Part shown: piece by piece, positions 16,265 through 23,795 of the stretch
Layout of the letters: each line of letters starts with the position of its first letter
How positions within the stretch are numbered: position 1 is the stretch's first letter
NCBI GenBank assembly: GCA_017619935.1
Contig: JAFZRJ010000026.1
Span: forward strand, 1-64,000
DNA: 64,000 nucleotides
Reading direction: 5' to 3'
Origin: Muribaculaceae bacterium
GTDB taxonomy: Bacteria; Bacteroidota; Bacteroidia; Bacteroidales; Muribaculaceae
Made by a program: the position numbers and the translations under genes
The notes under the pieces: generated by a model
What the model saw: the letters and a program-made list of their open reading frames with translations, nothing else
Databases searched by the model: none
Told to the model about the DNA's origin: nothing

Positions 16265-16906
16265 ATGTTGAATTTTTCACGACATATTTCCATTGTTCTA
16301 CTGGCCACGGCATTACTGCTTATTGCTGGCTGCCAGCCTCGTGGCGAAAAGGCGCGTTATCGTTTCGACGTGTCGCTCACCCTTGACGACAGTCTGCGTC
16401 ATGACAGTTGTGCCACACTTCACATCATTGATGACACCTATGGTCGCCTGATGCCCGGCATAACAGCCTATTTCACTGATGGCTCCGTCTCCTTTTCGGG
16501 CCAGACCAGCAATGCTCATGCGGCTTTCGCCACTTTCGATTCCATCACACCACCTTTCTACTTCATACTGGAACCCACAACCATCGACATCCACATCAGG
16601 CGAGGCCGATGGACCATGACGGGAGGACGCGGAAATGCCGAGTATGTACAGTTTCTCAACCACCGACAACGCATCATCGATGCCCGACAGAAGGGATTTG
16701 CCGACTACAAGCGTGCCGCGCTCGACTCCACACTCACCTTGCGCAGCGAGCGACAGGCAGTGATAGCCGACAGCGTGCTGGCCGATTCACTCCAGCACTT
16801 GTTGCTCAACCGCATGAGAGGCGACAACCCCGTTTCGCGCATAGTGCGTGAGCGATTCATCGGCACCCTCACCCCGTCGTCACTGCGACAACTGAATCTC
16901 AAATAA
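16265..16906 (+). CDS. Lipoprotein with DUF4369-like N-terminal domain
   Basis: The 213-residue protein has a lipoprotein signal (VLLATALLLIAGC; lipobox cysteine about residue 23). It then has a beta-rich region (~30-120) with ITAYFTDGSVSFSG and FYFILEPTTIDIHI, followed by GNAEYVQFLNHRQRIID. That order resembles the DUF4369 domain that precedes thioredoxin-like domains in Bacteroidetes lipoproteins, but here no thioredoxin domain follows; the C terminus is helical. Function is unknown. It is transcribed from its own promoter and lies divergent from tmRNA. Confidence 0.7.
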   Translation: MLNFSRHISIVLLATALLLIAGCQPRGEKARYRFDVSLTLDDSLRHDSCATLHIIDDTYGRLMPGITAYFTDGSVSFSGQTSNAHAAFATFDSITPPFYFILEPTTIDIHIRRGRWTMTGGRGNAEYVQFLNHRQRIIDARQKGFADYKRAALDSTLTLRSERQAVIADSVLADSLQHLLLNRMRGDNPVSRIVRERFIGTLTPSSLRQLNLK

Positions 16907-16941
16907 TCCTGTCACGAGCGTTTCGGAAAAAGTCAAATAAA

Positions 16942-16973
16942 TTTGGCTTTTCGCCCAACTTATACTAACTTTG
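16942..16973 (+). promoter_or_regulatory. Promoter of the purF-like gene
   Basis: TTTG (16942-16945), a 20-base spacer and TAACTTTG (16966-16973) match the consensus. Transcription from about 16979 gives a leader of roughly 220 bases before the ATG at 17201. Confidence 0.7.
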
Positions 16974-17001
16974 CACACAGAAAGGGAACCAAGGGTGAAA
17001 A

Positions 17002-17136
17002 AAATGCACAATTTCTGGGCTAATCAGTCCTTTATATCGGTGAACAACAGAAATGCGATTCGTGTTTCTTGTTTCTTTTTCTCCCCTTACAGCATCAAAT
17101 CATCCGTCGGCCGACTGGATGATTTTCTCTTTAAAT
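17002..17136 (+). promoter_or_regulatory. Possible attenuator leader of the purF-like gene
   Basis: An ATG at 17002 opens a 44-codon frame containing CFFFSPY and ending at TGA 17134-17136. A second overlapping ATG frame starts at 17054 (MRFVFLVSFSPL). Both run across the terminator-like hairpin at 17097-17130. A short frame with a run of aromatic codons in front of a terminator is the layout of leader-peptide attenuation. Neither frame has independent support, and the downstream enzyme is a glutamine amidotransferase rather than a Phe biosynthetic enzyme. Confidence 0.4.
17097..17130 (+). terminator. Terminator-like hairpin inside the purF leader
   Basis: AAATCATCC (17097-17105) pairs with GGATGATTT (17117-17125). 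The inner GTCGG/CCGAC extends the stem to nearly zero loop. TTTTCTCTTT follows. It lies about 70 bases before the start codon, so it would limit expression unless antiterminated. Confidence 0.65.
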
Positions 17137-17200
17137 GAACCTGTTTATGCGCTCACAATGAGACACCATTATCATAAAACGACAAATTGATTTTTCATCT

Positions 17201-19072
17201 ATGGAACTACTCAAGCATGAATGTGGCATTGCCATGATACGCCTCCGCAAACCGCTGAGTTACTACAAGGAAAAATACGGCACATTCCTCTATGGCCTCA
17301 ACAAACTGTACCTGCTCATGGAGAAACAGCACAACCGCGGTCAGGAGGGGGCCGGTGTGGGATGCGTGTTCATGCACGCGCAACCCGGCGAGGAGTACAT
17401 CTATCGTGAAAGAGCGCTCGGCTCGGGAGCCATCGATGAAATTTTCGGAAAAATACGCTCACAGATTCATGAGTCGCTGGTCAACGGCGAGCCGAGACCG
17501 CCGTTCTCGGGCGAACTCTATATGGGGCACCTGCGTTACAGCACCACCGGCAAGAGCGGCATGAGCTTTGTGCACCCCTTCTTGCGACGCAACAACTGGA
17601 AGTCGCGCAACTTGATGCTGTGCGGCAACTTCAACATGACCAACGTGGATGAAATCTTCAACGACATCGTGAGTCGAGGTCAACATCCACGCATGATGAG
17701 CGACACCCCCATCCTGCTGGAACAACTGGGCGAATCGCTCGACAATGAAAACCAACGACTACACCGCCAGTATCGTGACGCGGGATATACCGGCGAACCC
17801 CTTACGCAACACATCGAAGACAACCTCGACTTCATGCGCATCCTCAAGCGTCCCGCCACCACATGGGACGGCGGTTATGCCATGTGCGGCATCACTGGCA
17901 GCGGCGATATGTTTGTGATGCGCGACCCTCACGGCATACGTCCAGCTTTCTACTATTGCGACGACGAAATTTTTGTGGCTGCCAGCGAGCGGCCGGTCAT
18001 TCAAACCGCCATGAATGTTCTTGCCAAAGATGTCAAGGAAATCACGCCAGGCTCTGCCATCATCGTGAAAAAAGACGCCTCGATGCACATTGAGCAGATT
18101 CTGCCCGAACTCGACAACCGCCGTTGTTCCTTCGAGCGCATATATTTCTCTCGAGGCAGCGACCGTGACATCTACATGGAACGTAAAGCGCTGGGACGTA
18201 ACCTGGCGCCTCAAATCATCGAGGCCGTCAATGGCGACCTGCGCCACACCATCCTTTCGTTCATTCCCAACACCGCCGAGGTGGCATACCTGGGAATGAT
18301 TGAAGGCATAGATTCTTACTTGCAAGAGCAGAAAGCCAACGACATCAAACAACTGGACTCCACCAAGCCCGAATACGACCAACAACTGCACGACATCCTC
18401 TCGCAACGGCTACGCATCGAGAAAATCGCTATCAAGGACATCAAACTTCGCACTTTCATTGCCGAAGGCAACCAGCGAAACGACCTTGCAGCACACGTCT
18501 ATGACGTCACTTACGGCCAGGTCGAAGACAACGTCGACAATCTGGTGGTCATTGACGACAGCATCGTACGCGGCACAACGCTCAAACAGAGCATTCTGCG
18601 CATTCTTGACCGCCTGCATCCGCGGCGCATCATCATCGTTTCGTCGTCGCCACAAGTGCGCTACCCCGACTGCTACGGCATCGACATGAGCCGAATGACC
18701 GAGTTTTGCGCTTTCAAAGCCGCCATTCAACTGCTGCGCGAATCCGACCGCCAGCACATCATCGATGAAATTTACCGTAAGTGCAAAGTTCAGGAAAACC
18801 GCCCAAAAGAAGAAATCAGCAATCATGTGACAGGCATCTACGCCCATTTTACCGATGAAGAAATATCCAAGAAGATTGTGGAAATGATTACCGACAAGGA
18901 CATTAAGGCCGAGGTGAAAATCATCTACCAAACCATTGAAGGCCTACACAAGTCTTGTCCGCAATCGCCCGGCGACTGGTATTTCAGTGGCGACTACCCC
19001 ACACCCGGCGGAAACCGACTGGTGAACCAAGCCTTCATCAACTGGTACGAAGGCAACACCCTCAAGCGCTGA
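17201..19072 (+). CDS. purF: Amidophosphoribosyltransferase, long Bacteroidetes type
   Basis: It would make 5-phosphoribosylamine from PRPP and glutamine, the first step of purine synthesis. The N-terminal MELLKHECGIAMIRL gives Cys8 as the Ntn nucleophile after removal of seven residues. QHNRGQEGAGVG, GHLRYSTTGKSG and CGNFNM belong to the glutaminase domain (~8-290). The PRPP site is NLVVIDDSIVRGTTLKQS (~residues 447-464). At 623 residues it is about 130-150 longer than typical PurF, with extra segments (e.g. ~385-425) and a C-terminal tail. This long form occurs in Bacteroidetes, sometimes beside a standard PurF, so a paralogous role is possible. It is preceded by a structured leader. Confidence 0.85.
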   Translation: MELLKHECGIAMIRLRKPLSYYKEKYGTFLYGLNKLYLLMEKQHNRGQEGAGVGCVFMHAQPGEEYIYRERALGSGAIDEIFGKIRSQIHESLVNGEPRPPFSGELYMGHLRYSTTGKSGMSFVHPFLRRNNWKSRNLMLCGNFNMTNVDEIFNDIVSRGQHPRMMSDTPILLEQLGESLDNENQRLHRQYRDAGYTGEPLTQHIEDNLDFMRILKRPATTWDGGYAMCGITGSGDMFVMRDPHGIRPAFYYCDDEIFVAASERPVIQTAMNVLAKDVKEITPGSAIIVKKDASMHIEQILPELDNRRCSFERIYFSRGSDRDIYMERKALGRNLAPQIIEAVNGDLRHTILSFIPNTAEVAYLGMIEGIDSYLQEQKANDIKQLDSTKPEYDQQLHDILSQRLRIEKIAIKDIKLRTFIAEGNQRNDLAAHVYDVTYGQVEDNVDNLVVIDDSIVRGTTLKQSILRILDRLHPRRIIIVSSSPQVRYPDCYGIDMSRMTEFCAFKAAIQLLRESDRQHIIDEIYRKCKVQENRPKEEISNHVTGIYAHFTDEEISKKIVEMITDKDIKAEVKIIYQTIEGLHKSCPQSPGDWYFSGDYPTPGGNRLVNQAFINWYEGNTLKR

Positions 19073-19135
19073 GGGTCATTCCTTTAGCCTAACGGTCTCG
19101 AAAATCTTTAAAATGAGTGATTTTGCTCAGTTTGC

Positions 19136-19166
19136 TTGCCCAAATCAAAAATAATTTCTATTTTTG
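19136..19166 (+). promoter_or_regulatory. Promoter of the BspA-like gene
   Basis: TTG (19136-19138), a 20-base spacer and TATTTTTG (19159-19166), 50 bases before the ATG at 19216. Confidence 0.55.
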
Positions 19167-19215
19167 CGAGGAAGCGATAACAAACCACATCTAATCACTC
19201 ACAAAACTTGAGACT

Positions 19216-20817
19216 ATGAATACTAAATGCTTGACAGTGTTATTGGTCATGGTGACTTTCGTCATGACCCTGCCAGCCATGGCATATGATTTCATGGCCG
19301 ATGGACTTGCTTACCTGATTAATGAGGATGGCAAAACGGTGACGGTAACCTACCTTGATCGCCGGAAATCAACCAATTACGACCAACTGACCGAAGTGGT
19401 TATACCCAGCACGGTTGTCAATCCCGACAACAACAAGCAATACTCCGTAACCACCATTGGCGAAAGTGCTTTTTATAGCAACAAGACCATAACAAAGTTG
19501 ACCATTCCACCCTCAATCGTGCGCATGGAGAAAGACGCCTTCGGCTCTTCCCTATCAAAATGTTCGCTATACATCAGCGACCTGGCCCGATGGTGCGCCA
19601 TCGTTTTTGAAAACAATGTGGCCAATCCGTTTTACAGCAGCATGCCATTTTATCTTAACGGTGAACTGGTTTCCGATTTGGTGATTCCCAAAGGGGTCAA
19701 CATCATCAACAATTTTGCTTTTAGCCGTTGCAAGAGCCTGAAAACACTGAAAATCGAAGCCGACGTGCCGACGATTTCGCGCAACGCTTTCAACAACTGT
19801 TCCAACCTCACCTCGGTAGTGATTACGGGCAACGTGACGAAAGTGGACTCTTCAGCATTTCAATCTTGCTCAAAACTGACTACGGTGACACTGCCGGAAT
19901 CAGTCGACACGATTGGGCCATCGGTGTTTACCAGCTGCTCAAGCTTGACCGAGTTTGTCTGTCCGCCCAACCTTCGCCACATCACCAGCCGGGCTTTCAA
20001 CCAGTGCAGCAAGTTGCAGCGCGTCGTACTTGGTCCCTACATTCAGACCATCGGCCAGTCGGCGTTCAGCAACTGCAAAGTGCTTTCGGAGGTCAATTTC
20101 CCGGAAACTGTGCGCGCCATTGGCTCGAATGCGTTTTACAACTGCGCCGCACTTGAAGACATCAACTTGTCCATCAATTGCACTGATATTCGCAACAATG
20201 CTTTCGACAAGACCAAGTGGCTCGACAATCAACCCGATGGCGAAGTGGCCTATCTGGGTTATGTCGCCTATACCTATAAAGGCACCATGCCCGAAGCCTA
20301 CCATCTGGTTCTGCGCGACAGCATTGTCGGCATTGCTCAATATGCGTTTTACAACCAAAAGACGCTGGATAAAGTAACACTCCCATTCACTGTCTATGAC
20401 CTTGGGGGATGGAGTTTCTCCAATTGCTCCAATATTAAAGAGGTGCACTGCAAAATGAAAGAACCTCGCTTCACACGGAGTCAGTACAACCTCTATGGTG
20501 ACTGGGCTGTTTTCCTCGGCGTGAACCTGAGCGGGGTGAAACTATATGTACCTGTAGGATGCAGGCAAGCCTACGCTTCTACCGTGTGGAACTATTTCGG
20601 CGAAATCATCGAAGAAGGAGCCGTCATGGGCGATGTCACGGGCGACAACAAAGTGGATGTCGAGGATGTCAACAAGGTGATTAATGTCATTTTGGGCATT
20701 ATCACCGATAGTGAACAGAAAGACATTTGCGATGTGAACAACGACAGCAAAGTGGATGTCGAGGACATGAACGGCATCATCAACCTGATTTTAGGACTCC
20801 CGTTCTTTAATCATTAA
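19216..20817 (+). CDS. Secreted BspA-like leucine-rich repeat protein with paired dockerin-like repeats
   Basis: The 533-residue protein has a signal peptide (~1-24, ending LPAMA). It then has about a dozen LRR_5/BspA repeats (~65-455) of the form IG.SAF..C..L..V..P..V, for example VDTIGPSVFTSCSSLTEFVC and IGQSAFSNCKVLSEVNFP. The C-terminal dockerin-like pair is GDVTGDNKVDVEDVNKVINV and CDVNNDSKVDVEDMNGIINL (~475-530). BspA-type repeats are protein-protein interaction modules often found on surface adhesins of Bacteroidetes. A hairpin at 20899-20935 probably ends the transcript. Binding partner is unknown. Confidence 0.88.
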   Translation: MNTKCLTVLLVMVTFVMTLPAMAYDFMADGLAYLINEDGKTVTVTYLDRRKSTNYDQLTEVVIPSTVVNPDNNKQYSVTTIGESAFYSNKTITKLTIPPSIVRMEKDAFGSSLSKCSLYISDLARWCAIVFENNVANPFYSSMPFYLNGELVSDLVIPKGVNIINNFAFSRCKSLKTLKIEADVPTISRNAFNNCSNLTSVVITGNVTKVDSSAFQSCSKLTTVTLPESVDTIGPSVFTSCSSLTEFVCPPNLRHITSRAFNQCSKLQRVVLGPYIQTIGQSAFSNCKVLSEVNFPETVRAIGSNAFYNCAALEDINLSINCTDIRNNAFDKTKWLDNQPDGEVAYLGYVAYTYKGTMPEAYHLVLRDSIVGIAQYAFYNQKTLDKVTLPFTVYDLGGWSFSNCSNIKEVHCKMKEPRFTRSQYNLYGDWAVFLGVNLSGVKLYVPVGCRQAYASTVWNYFGEIIEEGAVMGDVTGDNKVDVEDVNKVINVILGIITDSEQKDICDVNNDSKVDVEDMNGIINLILGLPFFNH

Positions 20818-20898
20818 GTAGGTTGCGGACTCAAAAGCACTGTGGCGGAGAGTCACCACCGTAAATCCGGGTTACCTCATTCGAGTTTAACATATTTT

Positions 20899-20935
20899 AA
20901 ACGTGAAACAAAACCTTTGTTTTGCTCACGTTTAT
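20899..20935 (+). terminator. Terminator of the BspA-like gene
   Basis: AAACGTGA (20899-20906) pairs with TCACGTTT (20926-20933), with further ACAAAA/TTTTGC pairing inside and a TTTATTTCT tail. It overlaps the -33 region of the next promoter. Confidence 0.6.
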
Positions 20936-20952
20936 TTCTATGCGTAATTTTG
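20920..20952 (+). promoter_or_regulatory. Promoter of the flavodiiron protein gene
   Basis: TTTTG (20920-20924), a 20-base spacer and TAATTTTG (20945-20952). It shares bases with the preceding terminator stem. The ATG follows at 20979. Confidence 0.7.
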
Positions 20953-20978
20953 CAAACTAAAACGCATTCTCAACTATC

Positions 20979-22166
20979 ATGGCTAAACAAATCACCAAAC
21001 GCGTCAGTTGGGTCGGCAAGGTCGATTGGGAACTGACCACATTCCATGGCGACGAGCTTTCGACACATCGGGGCTCAAGTTACAACTCATATCTAATTCG
21101 CGACCAGAAAGTGGCGCTCATCGACACCGTGTGGCTGCCCTACGATCGCGAGTTCGTCAATCGGCTCAAACAAGTCATCGACCTTGACAAGATTGACTAT
21201 GTGATCATGAATCACAACGAAATCGACCATAGCGGCGCATTGCCCGAACTCATGCGCCACATCCCCGACGTGCCCATCTATTGCACCAAGAAAGGCGAGG
21301 CCATCATTCGCGGGCACTATCATCAGGACTGGAACTTCGTGAACGTGAAGACGGGCGACACCCTCTCGCTGGGCGACACCACACTCACCTTTATCGAGGC
21401 CAATATGCTGCACTGGCCCGACACCATGTTCACCTACATGAGCGGTGACAACATCCTCTTCTCCAACGACGGTTTCGGGCAGCACTATGCCACCGAGTCG
21501 CTTTTCAACGACAGTGTGTGCATGCACGAAGTAATGCAGGAGGCCGAGAAGTATTATGCCAACATCCTGAACACCTACAGCATGATGGTGACCAAAAAGA
21601 TTCAGCAAATCTTGGCGATGAACCTGCCGTTAGACATGATTTGTCCAAGCCACGGCGTGATTTGGCGCGACAACCCCATGCAGATTGTGGAAAAATACCT
21701 GCAGTGGGCCGATGCCTATCAAGAGAATCAAGTCACCATCGCCTACGACACCATGTGGCAGTCAACTCGTCTGATGGCGCAAGCCATTGCCGACGGCATT
21801 CGCCAGGAAGCACCCGACGTCACCGTCAAACTGTTCAATGTGGCACTGGAAGACAAGAACGACGTGCTCACCGAGATTTTCCACTCGCGGGCCGTGCTCA
21901 TCGGTTCGCCCACCATCAACTACGGCTACTCGTTCGCCATCGCCGGACTGCTGGAGATGATGAAAGGCTTGAAACTGAAGAAGAAAAAAGCGGCGGCCTT
22001 TGGTTCCTATGGTTGGAGCGGCGATGCCGTCAAGCAAATCAACCAACACCTCACCGAGGCAGGGTTGGAACTTATCAACGACGGACTCATGAAACTCTGG
22101 GTGCCCGATGCCGACGCCTTGGCCGAATGCACCGCCTACGGCCGCGAACTCGCCAAGGCCCTTTAA
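20979..22166 (+). CDS. Flavodiiron protein (FprA-type A flavoprotein; O2/NO reductase)
   Basis: The 395-residue cytoplasmic enzyme reduces oxygen to water, or nitric oxide to N2O, with electrons from rubredoxin or similar donors. The N-terminal metallo-beta-lactamase-like domain (~1-250) shows the diiron ligands in NHNEIDHSG (H-x-E-x-D-H), LHWPD, SNDGFGQH and CPSHG. The C-terminal flavodoxin domain (~255-395) binds FMN, with YDTMWQSTRLMAQAI and GSPTINYGYS visible. No rubredoxin is fused or adjacent. It fits an anaerobe coping with transient oxygen. It has its own promoter and a downstream bidirectional hairpin. Confidence 0.95.
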   Translation: MAKQITKRVSWVGKVDWELTTFHGDELSTHRGSSYNSYLIRDQKVALIDTVWLPYDREFVNRLKQVIDLDKIDYVIMNHNEIDHSGALPELMRHIPDVPIYCTKKGEAIIRGHYHQDWNFVNVKTGDTLSLGDTTLTFIEANMLHWPDTMFTYMSGDNILFSNDGFGQHYATESLFNDSVCMHEVMQEAEKYYANILNTYSMMVTKKIQQILAMNLPLDMICPSHGVIWRDNPMQIVEKYLQWADAYQENQVTIAYDTMWQSTRLMAQAIADGIRQEAPDVTVKLFNVALEDKNDVLTEIFHSRAVLIGSPTINYGYSFAIAGLLEMMKGLKLKKKKAAAFGSYGWSGDAVKQINQHLTEAGLELINDGLMKLWVPDADALAECTAYGRELAKAL

Positions 22167-22201
22167 CCCGACCCATCCACATATCGTGATGATTGAATAA
22201 A

Positions 22202-22237
22202 CGGCTGATTTACCTCCGATGGTAAGTCAGCCGCTTT
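22202..22237. terminator. Bidirectional terminator between convergent genes
   Basis: CGGCTGATTTACC (22202-22214) pairs with GGTAAGTCAGCCG (22221-22233), with one G-T, flanked by A- and T-rich bases. It separates the flavodiiron gene from the convergent preA gene. Confidence 0.75.
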
Positions 22238-22255
22238 ATCTATAAGGTGACAACT

Positions 22256-23758
22256 CTATTGTGGAGTTGTGTGGCCTTTTTTACCTACGCGTTTCGAGTG
22301 GGATATGGCACCTGTCGGACACACTAAACTGCACAAGTGACACCCTACGCACTTATTGCCTTTAATCTTTGGAATACGATGTTCATCCATCTCAATGGCC
22401 TGATGCCCTCCATCATTACACGAGACATAGCATCGACCACAACCAATGCATTTCTCGCTCTCAACCACGGGATAAACCATCGTTCCACGGTCCAAATCGT
22501 TGGGCTTGACAAAATTGGGCAGTTCTTCTCCTACCAGTTCCAAGAGTTTTCTCACGCCACGCGCTGCCATATAATGCTGGAGTCCGGGTATCAAGTCATC
22601 AATGATGCGATAACCATACTGCATGACGGCCGTACACACCTGAACATTACGGCAACCCAACTGAATGAATTCCAGAGCATCGTGCCATGTTTCAATACCA
22701 CCTATTCCACTGTACTGAATATTCTTCATGATAGGATTTTTGGCCATTTCAAGAATAAATCTCAACGCAATGGGTTTGACAGCACGACCCGAAAGTCCCG
22801 ACACGGTCTTCTTGCCCGACACCTCACCATGCGGACTCATGGTCACACTCTTGATGGTGTTGATGGCGCTAATGGCATTGGCTCCCGCAAAGTAAGCCCC
22901 CATCGCCGGATTGCTCATAAGGGTAATATTGGGTGTCATCTTGGGAATGACCGGTATGGATACCGTATGTTTCACATAGGCGGTGTAGAAAGTGACCAGT
23001 TCGGGATCCTGACCCACGTCGCTGCCCATTCCGGCTATACGCATTTGAGGACACGAAAAGTTCAGTTCAAGAGCGTCAACCCCTGCTGCCTCGGCCATCT
23101 TTGCCAGTTCAATCCATTCCTCCTCGGTCTGGCCCATGATAGAGGCAATGACCACCTTGTTAGGATAGTCACGCTTGAGACGACGCATAATATCAAAATC
23201 CTCTTTAACCGGGTTCTCACTCAGTTGCTCCATATTGCGGAAAGCCGAGAAATCACCCTTCAGCCCGGTCCTATAAACCGCATCAAAACGTGGCGACACT
23301 TCATTAATATCTTCAAAGCAAACGGTCTTGAAATAGACACCTGCCCAACCCGCTTCGAAGGCGCGAGCCACCATCTCATAGTTGGTACACACCGACGATG
23401 ACGCCAAGAAAAATGGGTTCTCGCAATGAATACCGCAAAAGTCTATCTCAAGCGACGGCAAACTGCGCTCTTCCACGTCGGGCAACTGCTCGGCGACTTC
23501 CTTGATGCGAATGGGACGGTCATAGTGGATGCATGCGTTTTCGGCTCTAAGAAGGTCATCGCTCCCACACTCGGCTATCCAACACTTAGCCAACTTCATA
23601 TTACCAAACCGAACGGCACGAAGGGCCCGAGCCACATCGCCTTTGCCTGCCGCAGCTGTGCATGGTGCATTCTCGCACAACAAACACCGCGACACTTCTT
23701 CTTGAATTTCTATTCCTCTCATCATTGCAAATGAATCTTTATAAATGGCGGCACTCAA
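22256..23758 (-). CDS. preA: Dihydropyrimidine dehydrogenase PreA-like protein with an N-terminal Fe-S extension
   Basis: The 500-residue protein (ATGs at 23725 and 23722 are alternative starts) begins with a ~100-residue domain containing CLLCENAPC. This is the iron-sulfur segment usually found at the start of PreT/GltD-type subunits. The FMN-binding dihydroorotate-dehydrogenase-like barrel follows (~105-410; ELNFSCPQMRI, PVIPKMTPN). Two C-terminal 4Fe-4S motifs are CIGCGRCYVSC and CVGCHLCSLVCP. PreA reduces uracil or thymine using electrons from PreT. No preT gene is adjacent, so the electron donor is unclear. No neighbouring pyrimidine genes. Confidence 0.85.
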   Translation of the reverse strand: MSAAIYKDSFAMMRGIEIQEEVSRCLLCENAPCTAAAGKGDVARALRAVRFGNMKLAKCWIAECGSDDLLRAENACIHYDRPIRIKEVAEQLPDVEERSLPSLEIDFCGIHCENPFFLASSSVCTNYEMVARAFEAGWAGVYFKTVCFEDINEVSPRFDAVYRTGLKGDFSAFRNMEQLSENPVKEDFDIMRRLKRDYPNKVVIASIMGQTEEEWIELAKMAEAAGVDALELNFSCPQMRIAGMGSDVGQDPELVTFYTAYVKHTVSIPVIPKMTPNITLMSNPAMGAYFAGANAISAINTIKSVTMSPHGEVSGKKTVSGLSGRAVKPIALRFILEMAKNPIMKNIQYSGIGGIETWHDALEFIQLGCRNVQVCTAVMQYGYRIIDDLIPGLQHYMAARGVRKLLELVGEELPNFVKPNDLDRGTMVYPVVESEKCIGCGRCYVSCNDGGHQAIEMDEHRIPKIKGNKCVGCHLCSLVCPTGAISHSKRVGKKGHTTPQ

Positions 23759-23795
23759 CCTTTTTTCTACTTTTTTCTTATCTTTTGTTTAAAGG

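Noticed and set aside
17002..17136. Calling the 44-codon leader frame a firm gene
   Set aside because: Two overlapping frames are equally open across the hairpin and neither has conservation evidence here; kept only as a possible leader.
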